Made by a program: the position numbers and the translations under genes. The notes below the pieces were generated by a model. That model was not told the origin of the DNA and ran no database searches. It worked only from the letters and a program-made list of their open reading frames with translations. From Candidatus Martarchaeota archaeon (GTDB lineage: Archaea > Micrarchaeota > Micrarchaeia > Micrarchaeales > CABMGC01), in contig JAMCYP010000016.1 of assembly GCA_023476545.1 (NCBI GenBank), positions 2,037 to 43,600 on the forward strand: a stretch of DNA of 41,564 nucleotides, written 5' to 3'. Positions 7,168 through 13,923 of this stretch are shown piece after piece (positions within the stretch are counted from its first letter, which is position 1; each line of letters begins with the position of its first letter).

Positions 7168-8895
7168 ATGCCAATCCTGGGCGTGCATGATGCACACGAT
7201 GCTGGAGCCGCCATTGCGCATGATGGGGAGGTAGTCGGAGCAGTGAACGAGGAGAGGTTCACTAGGAAGAAGAACGACGTCGGCTTTCCTGTCAACGCAA
7301 TAAACTACATGATCAAGAGCTCCGACGAGGAGATAGACAAGATAGCCATACCCTGGGTGGGCGGCAGCGCGCTCTTCGCCAGGGTCTTTCCGAACCTCGA
7401 GGTGAAGCGCAGGCTTCTGTGGAGGAGGCAGGCGAAGAAACCCAGTGCAACCAAGATGAAGCTTACCAACCTTGTTTTCAAACTTGTTCAGGATCAGTAT
7501 CCGAGAAGCCTATGGAACGCTGTAGGCACAAGCGTAGGCGGCAGCCTGCTCAAGAGCCGGTTCAGGAGGCTGGGCCTAGACAAGAAGCTCGTATTCGTTG
7601 ATCATCATCTGGCGCACGCTGCTGGTGCGTACTATGCCTCCGGATTCAAGGAGGCGCTGGTGGTCACGCTTGACGGGGCCGGCGACGGGCTCAGTGGCAC
7701 TGTCAGCATAGGAGAGAACGGCGAGATGAGGAGGATAAACTCATTCAAGGCGAGCGCGAGCATAGGACTGCTGTACGGCGCGGCGACTCTCGCATGCGAC
7801 CTACGGTTCAGCGAGGACGAGGGCAAGCTGATGAGCCTTGCGGCATACTCGTACCCCGCCGAGATGAAGGAGCTTGACGGCTTTGTCAGGTACGACGAGA
7901 AGAAGAAGCAGCTCGTCAGCGACCTCGGGGCAAAGTACGAGTTCCTGTTAGCAGAGCACATAAAGAACACGCTGCTCTGGAAGTACAACAGGGAGGCGCT
8001 GGCGTACGCGGTGCAGCATCATGTGCAGCAGCAGGTGCTGAAGATAATCTCCAGCTACATGAAGGAGACGAAGATAAGGAACGTGGCGGTCTCTGGCGGC
8101 TTCTTCTCTAACGTCATAACGAACATGGCGATAAACGAGATGCCCGAAGTGAAGGACTTCTTCGTCTTTCCTCAGATGGGCGACGGTGGCCTTGCCCTTG
8201 GTGCCGCCTACTATGTCGACTTCCAGGAGAACGGAAAGTTCAACAGCAAGCAGATGGACAACCTGTACTACGGGCCCGAGTACTCTGATGCGCAGATAGA
8301 GAAGGACCTGAGGAGGCATAGGAAGGAGGGCAGGATAAGATACGAAGAGGTCAAGGACCTCGCTGGATTCTCCGCGGAGAAGATCGCGAAGGAGAACAAG
8401 ATAGTGCTCTGGTTCCAGGGAAGGATGGAGTTCGGCCCGAGGGCACTGGGCAACAGGAGCGTCATCTCCCTTGCCAACAACCCGGAGAACAGGAACGAGA
8501 TAAACCTCATAATCAAGCGCAGGCCCTATTACCAGCCGTTTGCAAGCACCATACTTGAGGAGGATGCAAAGCGCCTTCTTGACCCCTATCCGCGCGGCAC
8601 CAAGTTCATGACCATCGGATACCGTGTCCGACCAGAGAGATTCAACGACCTTGTCGCAGCATCGCACATTGACATGACAACAAGGCCACAGGTGCTCGGG
8701 AAGGAGAACAAGCGCTACAGAGAGCTCATCTCTGGAATCAGGAAGGAGATCGGCTATGGCGCGGTTCTGAACACAAGCTTCAACAAGCACGGGGTGCCAA
8801 TAGCGATGACACCAGAGGATGCGCTCTGGGCGCTGGAGAACACGGGCGCTAGGTACATGGCCATAGGCAACTTCTTCGTCGAGAAGATAAAATGA
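7168..8895 (+). CDS. NodU/TobZ-family carbamoyltransferase
   Basis: 575 residues, the standard length. The N-terminal ASKHA (Kae1-like) domain begins ILGVHDAHDAGAA and carries VNEERFTRKK, the metal-binding VDHHLAHAAGAYY and LDGAGDG. The C-terminal domain has VSGGFFSNV, MGDGGLALGAAYY, FQGRMEFGPRALGNRS and LNTSFNKHG. Family members make carbamoyl-adenylate from carbamoyl phosphate and ATP and pass the carbamoyl group to a hydroxyl of a sugar or antibiotic. In an archaeon the likely target is a surface glycan, but nothing here names it. The second of two start codons (ATG 7168 after TTG 7165) fits the family. Its last four bases overlap the next gene, so the two are co-translated. Confidence 0.9.
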   Translation: MPILGVHDAHDAGAAIAHDGEVVGAVNEERFTRKKNDVGFPVNAINYMIKSSDEEIDKIAIPWVGGSALFARVFPNLEVKRRLLWRRQAKKPSATKMKLTNLVFKLVQDQYPRSLWNAVGTSVGGSLLKSRFRRLGLDKKLVFVDHHLAHAAGAYYASGFKEALVVTLDGAGDGLSGTVSIGENGEMRRINSFKASASIGLLYGAATLACDLRFSEDEGKLMSLAAYSYPAEMKELDGFVRYDEKKKQLVSDLGAKYEFLLAEHIKNTLLWKYNREALAYAVQHHVQQQVLKIISSYMKETKIRNVAVSGGFFSNVITNMAINEMPEVKDFFVFPQMGDGGLALGAAYYVDFQENGKFNSKQMDNLYYGPEYSDAQIEKDLRRHRKEGRIRYEEVKDLAGFSAEKIAKENKIVLWFQGRMEFGPRALGNRSVISLANNPENRNEINLIIKRRPYYQPFASTILEEDAKRLLDPYPRGTKFMTIGYRVRPERFNDLVAASHIDMTTRPQVLGKENKRYRELISGIRKEIGYGAVLNTSFNKHGVPIAMTPEDALWALENTGARYMAIGNFFVEKIK

Positions 8896-10124
8896 GCAAG
8901 CAACAAAGCAGACCAAACATAACTGTAATAGTGCTGGACACGCTTAGACAGGACGCATTCGAGGAGCTCACTGGGATGGAAGGCGAGAGCCTAGCAGAAC
9001 TGGGGAACTTCACAACACTTGGAAAATGCATAGCTCCGTCACCATGGACGCTGCCGTCCCACGCCTCGCTCTTTACGGGAATGTATCCGAGCGAGCATGG
9101 ATCACATGAGAGCAAGACAGTGAAGGCGTTGGACATAGGGAAGATATCGCTCAAAAAGAAGACGCTTGTAGGCGACCTTAACGCGCTTGGATACAGCACC
9201 TATGCGATATCCGCCAACCCGTACGTGCATCCGGTCTACGGTTTCGACGAGTTCAAATCATTCAAGGAGGAGTCGTACTTTACCGACATGTGGGGCAGCG
9301 TTGTGGAAGTGTCTGCAAAGCTGAAACCGATGTTTGCAAAGTACAGGGAGAGGTATGGCAGCGGACTTACGAGCAGCCTGGTCAAGATACCGCTTGCCAC
9401 TCTTGCGGAAGACCCGGGACTCTTCCTGGAAGGCGTCGCGTCAGGGCTAGCGCTCACTCCCGTGGCAGCGGCAAAGAAGTTGAAGGCCAAGGTAGTGGAC
9501 AACTGGCCGCTGGAGAAAGGAGGCAAGAGAATAGTGAGGGCAGTGAAGGAGATGGAGCTGAGGGAGCCGTCGTTCCTCTTCCTGAACCTTATGGAAGCTC
9601 ACGATCCGTACACTGACTCGAAGAAGACTGCGCTCAACTGGGCCACGCCGTTCCTGAAGAAGCCTGTAGACGAGAAGACGATCGAGCTGTGGAGGAACCT
9701 CTACCAGAAGGCAGCGCACAAGGCGTACGGCTACGCGTATGACATAATAGAGAACCTGGTGGAAAGGTTCGGGGACAACCAGATAATACTGCTTACTAGC
9801 GACCACGGTCAGGAGTTCAACGAGCACGGATTCCTCGGCCACGGAGCGGCGCTGCACGACGAGATTGTCCGCGTGCCGATGTCTGTGCTTCTGCCCAGAA
9901 GGTTCAGTACAGATGCGCGTTCAGGCTACTCCTCCTTAGTCAACGTTAGAAAGTTCATTCTCAACGCAATAGCGGGAAAAGAGGATGCGCTGAACTCTCT
10001 GTACAGCAAGGAGGTGCGCGCCGAAAGCTTCGGCGTCGTCACCTCGCTTTCGGGCCGCAAGGATATCGATCAGAGGAAACTAAAGGCGTACGAGAAGACC
10101 ACAGTGAGACGGTTCAGGCAGTAG
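8892..10124 (+). CDS. Sulfatase/alkaline-phosphatase-fold hydrolase or transferase with a Thr nucleophile
   Basis: 410 residues. The fold is shown by ITVIVLDTLRQDAF (first metal Asp16), APSPWTLPSHASLFTGMYP and the second metal site TSDHGQEFNEHG. In true sulfatases the third motif reads C/S-x-P-S-R with Cys or Ser turned into formylglycine; here Thr53 occupies that position (WTLPSH), as in phosphoglycerol and phosphoethanolamine transferases. It therefore probably acts on phosphate esters by a Thr-phospho intermediate, or is a sulfatase-like enzyme of unknown substrate, and needs no formylglycine-making partner. There is no signal peptide, so it works in the cytosol or is exported in another way. 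It starts within the carbamoyltransferase stop (ATGA), which suggests both act on the same molecule. Confidence 0.8.
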   Translation: MSKQQSRPNITVIVLDTLRQDAFEELTGMEGESLAELGNFTTLGKCIAPSPWTLPSHASLFTGMYPSEHGSHESKTVKALDIGKISLKKKTLVGDLNALGYSTYAISANPYVHPVYGFDEFKSFKEESYFTDMWGSVVEVSAKLKPMFAKYRERYGSGLTSSLVKIPLATLAEDPGLFLEGVASGLALTPVAAAKKLKAKVVDNWPLEKGGKRIVRAVKEMELREPSFLFLNLMEAHDPYTDSKKTALNWATPFLKKPVDEKTIELWRNLYQKAAHKAYGYAYDIIENLVERFGDNQIILLTSDHGQEFNEHGFLGHGAALHDEIVRVPMSVLLPRRFSTDARSGYSSLVNVRKFILNAIAGKEDALNSLYSKEVRAESFGVVTSLSGRKDIDQRKLKAYEKTTVRRFRQ

Positions 10125-10127
10125 AGG

Positions 10128-11348
10128 TCAGCTGACCGTCCCGATGCCTGCGAACTTGCCGTCGCTATAGAGCACAAACCTTCCAAGCTCCCTCGTGACA
10201 TCGTAGTTTTCCACGGGCACCTTCTTGGCAAGTTTCACATCAGCTTCCACAGCTCCGAGGATCTTCGCCTTCTTCGATGCGCTGCTCTCTCCTGTGGTGA
10301 CGTCAATATTGCGTATAACGTTTACGCTCTTGCATGCTATTTCAGTGCCGTTGAACTTCGCAAGCGTTCTCTTGCCGAACCTGCCTGTCACGAATATCCT
10401 TAGGCGCACTTGGTCGGTCACCTTGGGCTTGTGTTCAGGATCTGCCATGACGCTGCCCCGCATCGCGTATCCTAGGTTCCTGTCAAGCTGGAGCGCCACA
10501 TTCTCGCCCACCTTCCCGCTCTTTACCCTCTTGCCCTTGACCATTATGCCTATGACCTTTACTGTCATACCCTGTGGAAGCACGCTGACTTTTTCGCCAG
10601 TCTTTACGTTGCCACTCACTATCCTTCCAACAACATGTTCTCCCGCATTTCCGGGTATCACACCCTGTGTGATTATTCTGAGGCTGCCTGTTTGCTTCTT
10701 TTCCTCTCCTTTCGCTTTCTCATAGAGCACCTCTATGAGCGGTTTTCCGCCGTACCATTTCATCTTTGGACTTTTCTTCATCAGATTGTCCCCCTTGTAG
10801 GCGGATATTGGTACAAAACTAACTTCAGATCTGTCGAATCCTATTTTTGTTATGAATTTTTCAAGTTCGCCGCTTGTCTCATCAAATGTTTTCTTATCGT
10901 AGTCTATGGTGTCCATCTTGTTGACCGCAACGACAAGCTTGCCTATCCCGAGCATCCTGGATATGAAAAGGTGCCTTTTGGTCTGGTCCTTTATGCCCTC
11001 GTCCTTTTTCACTGATACGAGAAGAAGCGCGACCTCTCCATAGCTAGCGCCGCTAATCATGTTTTTTATCAGCTCCTCGTGTCCCGGTACGTCTATGAAC
11101 GCGAAAGCCAGGTCTTTGTACTTTATCTCGGCCCTTGTGGTGTCTATGGTCATCTCCTGCAGTCTCTCTTCTGCAAAGCTGTCGAGTATGAAAGCCGGTT
11201 CGAAATCTTTATGCAACCGTTTGCTGTATTCCTCTGCCTCTTTTATCCTAACTTTCGTCGCCGCGCCAGTAAGCATAAGCATGTTCCCTATTAACGTAGA
11301 TTTGCCATGATCTTTATGACCTAAGAGTGCGATAGCTTTGACAATCAT
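10128..11348 (-). CDS. cysN: ATP sulfurylase GTPase subunit CysN-like
   Basis: 406 residues of an EF-Tu/EF-1A-like GTPase: G1 GHKDHGKST (10-18), G2 region EMTIDT, G3 DVPGHEE, G4 NKMD, then two beta-barrel domains. It is CysN rather than an elongation factor because it has DQTKRHLFISRMLGI, VVAVNKMDTIDY and FVPISAYKGDN followed by MKWYGG, all typical of CysN, and because cysD lies upstream in the same operon. CysN uses GTP hydrolysis to drive CysD in making adenylyl sulfate (APS) from sulfate and ATP. It starts inside the stop of the LAGLIDADG gene (4-base overlap) and ends just after the sulfatase-like gene on the other strand. No APS kinase domain is fused at the C-terminus. Confidence 0.85.
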   Translation of the reverse strand: MIVKAIALLGHKDHGKSTLIGNMLMLTGAATKVRIKEAEEYSKRLHKDFEPAFILDSFAEERLQEMTIDTTRAEIKYKDLAFAFIDVPGHEELIKNMISGASYGEVALLLVSVKKDEGIKDQTKRHLFISRMLGIGKLVVAVNKMDTIDYDKKTFDETSGELEKFITKIGFDRSEVSFVPISAYKGDNLMKKSPKMKWYGGKPLIEVLYEKAKGEEKKQTGSLRIITQGVIPGNAGEHVVGRIVSGNVKTGEKVSVLPQGMTVKVIGIMVKGKRVKSGKVGENVALQLDRNLGYAMRGSVMADPEHKPKVTDQVRLRIFVTGRFGKRTLAKFNGTEIACKSVNVIRNIDVTTGESSASKKAKILGAVEADVKLAKKVPVENYDVTRELGRFVLYSDGKFAGIGTVS

Positions 11349-11653
11349 GCGAATACCCTCATCTTTGGTCCTTTGTTAGAGTGTCGCATCTTGATTTTTG
11401 CCGCAACGCTGTTTCTAAATCTCCTCTCAATTTTGGTAATGCGTCCATAATTGAATACATTTTTTAATTTATGTTTATGGAGCGAGCCGACCCTAAATTT
11501 TGCCTGGATTTCTTTTAGAATAGCCTCATTCGAATTTGTTACGTATACTCTCAACTGATAGTACTGCCTGTGCACAGGTTCGGGCGGTGCAATGCTGATG
11601 CTACCTTCTGCATCAAAGAAACCAGCGAAATATGCAAGTGCAGTCTCGTTCAT
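11345..11653 (-). CDS. Free-standing single-motif LAGLIDADG endonuclease, possibly shortened
   Basis: 102 residues. LAYFAGFFDAEGSISI near the N-terminus is the LAGLIDADG helix with its catalytic acid, followed by the beta strands QLRVYVTNSNEAILKEIQAKF. Proteins with a single motif work as homodimers but are generally longer, about 130-160 residues, with a further helical end; this one stops at PKMRVFA, so it may have lost its C-terminus. It is not an intein or an intron product: cysD ends and cysN starts normally. It overlaps cysD by four bases upstream and cysN by four bases downstream, so it is translated as part of the operon. The DNA is AT-richer than cysN. Whether it still cuts is unknown. 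Confidence 0.85.
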   Translation of the reverse strand: MNETALAYFAGFFDAEGSISIAPPEPVHRQYYQLRVYVTNSNEAILKEIQAKFRVGSLHKHKLKNVFNYGRITKIERRFRNSVAAKIKMRHSNKGPKMRVFA

Positions 11654-12438
11654 AAGTATCCCAACGCCCTTAGCCGTTGCATAACGTATTCGCGCTCTTT
11701 ATCCATACTTCTGCCTGATCTCTCTTCCTGTTTTGTAATCTCGAGCTCTTTTATTATGTCGTCTACCTTTTGGGCATTAGATTTTAATGCGACTGTGCAG
11801 TGCGTACAGCCCAAACTTCTATATCTGAATCCGTTTCTCGAGAAATAAAGCGGGTTTATCGGAATGCGTTCTTGCTTAACATACCTCCAGATGTCTAGCT
11901 CATTCCAGTCTAGAAGCGGATGCACTCTGACATGGCCTTTAGTATCTAGTTTGCTCGAATAGTCATCCCATAATTCGGCCGGTTGATTGCGATAATTCCA
12001 TCTGAACTTTTTATCACGTGGAGAAAAATACCTTTCCTTGCTTCTTATAGCATGCTCATCCCTCCTTATTGAAACGATGAGGGCGTCGAATCCGTACTCT
12101 TTCATTATCTTCTTCAACGTCTCTGGCTTGTTCTGGCCGCAGCACGCAGAGCCCACGGAATCTGGCTTTATGTCGCTGTGGCCCACTATGACCTTGAAGT
12201 TCCATTTCTTCGCAAGATATTCCCTGAATGCGTATGTTTCAGGAAAATCGATGGAGTTGTCGATGTGGATTACAGGAAACGGTATCTTGCCCAGGAACGC
12301 CTTCCTTGTGAGTGCGAGCATGGTTGTAGAGTCCTTGCCCATGCTCCACAGCGCGGCTATGTTCTTGAACTTCAGCTTCGCCTCCCTTATTATGTAGATG
12401 CTCCTTTCTTCAAGCGTCTTCAGATCTTGTGCTATCAT
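11650..12438 (-). CDS. cysD: ATP sulfurylase catalytic subunit CysD
   Basis: 262 residues. The N-type ATP-pyrophosphatase PP-loop is SMGKDST (32-38). Further CysD marks are LEERSIYIIREA at the start, FPVIHIDNSIDFPE, SIRRDEHAIRSKERYFSPRD, the NQPAELWDDY segment, RVHPLLDWNELDIWRY and LGCTHCTVALKSNAQ. The PAPS reductases share this fold, but the ESIHIIRE-like start, the RRDE motif and the pairing with cysN point to sulfate adenylyltransferase. It activates sulfate to APS in the cytosol. It starts four bases after the unknown upstream gene. The C-terminus ends MQRLRALGYL, a tail shared with the regulator at 12761-12985. The sequence from CTHC gives two close cysteines that E. coli CysD lacks. Confidence 0.87.
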   Translation of the reverse strand: MIAQDLKTLEERSIYIIREAKLKFKNIAALWSMGKDSTTMLALTRKAFLGKIPFPVIHIDNSIDFPETYAFREYLAKKWNFKVIVGHSDIKPDSVGSACCGQNKPETLKKIMKEYGFDALIVSIRRDEHAIRSKERYFSPRDKKFRWNYRNQPAELWDDYSSKLDTKGHVRVHPLLDWNELDIWRYVKQERIPINPLYFSRNGFRYRSLGCTHCTVALKSNAQKVDDIIKELEITKQEERSGRSMDKEREYVMQRLRALGYL

Positions 12439-12442
12439 AGGA

Positions 12443-12751
12443 TCATTCCCTTATCCACTCGTCTACCTTGTTTATCGTAAGCAGGCCTTTCATGTAGTAC
12501 GTTGCTCCTGTTATCTTCTTCCCGTCCTTCTCATAGATCGGTATCCTGACAGCAGGCTTCTGCTTTGCGTCGTAGAGCTGCGCATAGTCGTCTACCAGGT
12601 CTGTGACCCTCTTGATCTTGCCCTTCTGGAACACGACCTTGTAGTACTTCAGCCCGCTCTTAGGCAGCGCCTTTACGAACTCGGCCCAGTTCTGCCTGCT
12701 CGGGTTCTTCCAAAGCGCATCAACTATCTTTTTCATATCAGCCTTTGCCAT
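12443..12751 (-). CDS. Hypothetical protein of the sulfate-activation operon
   Basis: 102 residues, not recognised. It is soluble and basic, with predicted helix at the start (MKKIVDALWKNPSRQNWAEF) and mixed strands after it (YYKVVFQKGKIKRVTDLVDD, then AVRIPIYEKDGKKITGATYY). No cysteine and no signal peptide. It sits nine bases after the ribbon-helix-helix gene and four bases before cysD, so it is co-transcribed and probably helps or controls sulfate activation. No function is proposed beyond that. Confidence 0.75.
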   Translation of the reverse strand: MAKADMKKIVDALWKNPSRQNWAEFVKALPKSGLKYYKVVFQKGKIKRVTDLVDDYAQLYDAKQKPAVRIPIYEKDGKKITGATYYMKGLLTINKVDEWIRE

Positions 12752-12760
12752 AGCATCATC

Positions 12761-12985
12761 CTAAGCGTAGCCCAGTGCCCTGAGCTTCTCCAGAACCCCC
12801 TCAGTGTCCTTCTTTCCGGCCTTCCTCATCTCCATCTCGGAAGTGGTCTCTCTCAGTATGTAGGTCACGTAGTCGGATACTGACGAGAAACCCGTGTTCT
12901 TTATCCTCTCCTGCAGCCTCTGGAAGAGCGGAGCGGGTATGGTTATCGTGGTGTACTTCCTCTTCTCCATGGTTTTCTTTCCCAT
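12761..12985 (-). CDS. Ribbon-helix-helix (CopG-like) regulator
   Basis: 74 residues. The strand YTTITIPAPLFQRLQERI followed by a Gly-Phe turn and SSVSDYVTYILRE is a ribbon-helix-helix DNA-binding domain that works as a dimer. After it come a short charged linker and the tail LEKLRALGYA. It is the first gene of the cysDN operon and lies directly behind an operator-like set of repeats, so it most likely represses its own operon. ATG 12985 or the internal ATG 12970 could start it; the TATA box position favours 12985. Antitoxins share this fold, but the partner gene here does not resemble a toxin. Confidence 0.85.
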   Translation of the reverse strand: MGKKTMEKRKYTTITIPAPLFQRLQERIKNTGFSSVSDYVTYILRETTSEMEMRKAGKKDTEGVLEKLRALGYA

Positions 12986-12986
12986 A

Positions 12987-13023
12987 TTACACTATAATGT
13001 TGTTACATTATATTATATATAAA
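12987..13023 (-). promoter_or_regulatory. Promoter and probable self-operator of the cys operon
   Basis: Read on the minus strand, a TATA box TTTATATATA lies at 13023-13014, about 30-38 bases before the ATG at 12985. Between it and the start are a perfect palindrome TAATGTTGTTACATTA (12995-13010, six-base arms) and two direct repeats TTACA(C/T)TATA at 12987-12996 and 13003-13012, spaced 16 bases apart. Such paired half-sites over the transcription start are what a ribbon-helix-helix dimer of dimers would cover. Confidence 0.6.
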
Positions 13024-13036
13024 CCTTCCCTTCTGG

Positions 13037-13730
13037 GCTTTGTTGAATAGATCCTAATCTGTTGAATTAATCTGCTTTTTGTTGAAATAATTAGTTCTAC
13101 AACAATAAGTGGATTAATGATGCTGAAGCATAAAAATTGGGGTAATTATGGGCCACATAAACATTGAAATAAAGGCAAGGTGTTCTGATCATGAAAGGAT
13201 TCGGTCCATATTGCAATCTAAAAATGCCGAGTTTAAAGGTTTAGACCATCAAATAGATACATATTTTAAAGTAAATTCTGGAAGGTTAAAGTTAAGGGAA
13301 GGAAATATAGAAAATCATCTTATATTTTATGATAGGGTAGACCAAGAGGGTCCAAAGCAATCCAACGTTACTTTGTTCAAAACTGAACTTAATAGTGAAA
13401 TAAAGAGCATCCTGACTAAAGCTCTTGGAGTTTTGTATGTGGTTGATAAAGCAAGGGAGGTGTACTTCATAGATAATGTCAAATTTCATTTAGATACCGT
13501 AAAAGATTTGGGTACCTTTATGGAAATAGAAGCCATAGATACTGGAGGAATACCAAAAGAAAAACTTACAGAACAATGTAAAAATTATATGCAACTTTTT
13601 GAAATAAAGGATTCGGATTTGTTATCTGTTTCTTATAGCGATTTATTACTTGCCAAGTCTAAGTTAGAAGTTAATTGATTCTTGAAATAATGCGAGAAGT
13701 GCTGAGAAAATGTCAATTATTCAACAAAGC
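13037..13730. mobile_element. Candidate non-autonomous element with IS903-like ends carrying a CYTH gene
   Basis: GCTTTGTTGAATA occurs at 13037-13049 and its exact reverse complement at 13718-13730, enclosing 694 bases. The left end extended, GGCTTTGTTGAATAGATC, differs at one base from the terminal repeat of IS903 (IS5 family) as I recall it. The enclosed DNA is far more AT-rich than both sides and contains one gene and no transposase. Inside the left end GTTGAA repeats at 13042, 13061 and 13081, about 20 bases apart. No clear target duplication is seen (cccttctgg against tgcatcggc), so the ends may have decayed or the repeats may have another role. Confidence 0.5.
13148..13678 (+). CDS. CYTH-domain (CyaB/ThTPase-like) protein
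   Basis: 176 residues. The CYTH signature H-x-E-x-K is HINIEIKA at the start, followed by the alternating charged strands of a triphosphate tunnel: DTYFKVNSGRLKLREG, DKAREVYFIDNVKFHLD and FMEIEAIDTGG. Members bind an inorganic or organic triphosphate with metal ions; known activities include class IV adenylate cyclase, thiamine triphosphatase and tripolyphosphatase. This sequence resembles the CyaB branch, but activity cannot be read from it. Codon use is strongly AT-rich, unlike the GC-rich thrS just downstream, which signals transfer. It is the only gene between the inverted repeats described at 13037-13730. A second, diverged CYTH gene lies at 32398-32919. Confidence 0.85.
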   Translation: MGHINIEIKARCSDHERIRSILQSKNAEFKGLDHQIDTYFKVNSGRLKLREGNIENHLIFYDRVDQEGPKQSNVTLFKTELNSEIKSILTKALGVLYVVDKAREVYFIDNVKFHLDTVKDLGTFMEIEAIDTGGIPKEKLTEQCKNYMQLFEIKDSDLLSVSYSDLLLAKSKLEVN

Positions 13731-13883
13731 TGCATCGGCGGGCTTTGCTTGCGCGGTGCGCGCTCTTTTACGCTGTACGGAAAGAATAAGAACATGGCCT
13801 GCCGATCAGGCGTGATTGGGATGTCAGAAGGCAGATACTTCCAAACAGCAGGGGCGTGAGGAGCGCCAGCAATCCTGATTCGC

Positions 13884-13894
13884 TTTTTATTAAT
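13884..13894 (+). promoter_or_regulatory. TATA box of thrS
   Basis: TTTTTATTAAT lies 30-40 bases before the thrS ATG. The rest of the 193-base gap (13731-13923) is GC-rich and shows no gene, tRNA or clear structure. Confidence 0.5.
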
Positions 13895-13923
13895 TCTGTT
13901 CCCAATAGTAACAGGTTTTCCGG

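Noticed and set aside
7168-8895. HypF hydrogenase maturation carbamoyltransferase
   Set aside because: It lacks the acylphosphatase and zinc-finger domains and there are no hydrogenase genes in the window.
7948-8916. 322-residue open frame on the minus strand inside the carbamoyltransferase gene
   Set aside because: It is the mirror of a GC-rich coding frame, rich in Leu, Val, His and Arg, with no motif; the plus-strand gene is certain.
8892-10124. True formylglycine sulfatase
   Set aside because: Thr, not Cys or Ser, stands at the position that becomes formylglycine, and no maturing enzyme is nearby.
10128-11348. Elongation factor EF-1A or selenocysteine elongation factor instead of CysN
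   Set aside because: The CysN-specific FVPISAYKGDN, WYGG and DQTKRHLFISR segments and the cysD neighbour decide for CysN.
13028-13739. Target-site duplication for the CYTH element
   Set aside because: The nine bases outside each inverted repeat do not match, so transposition is not proved.
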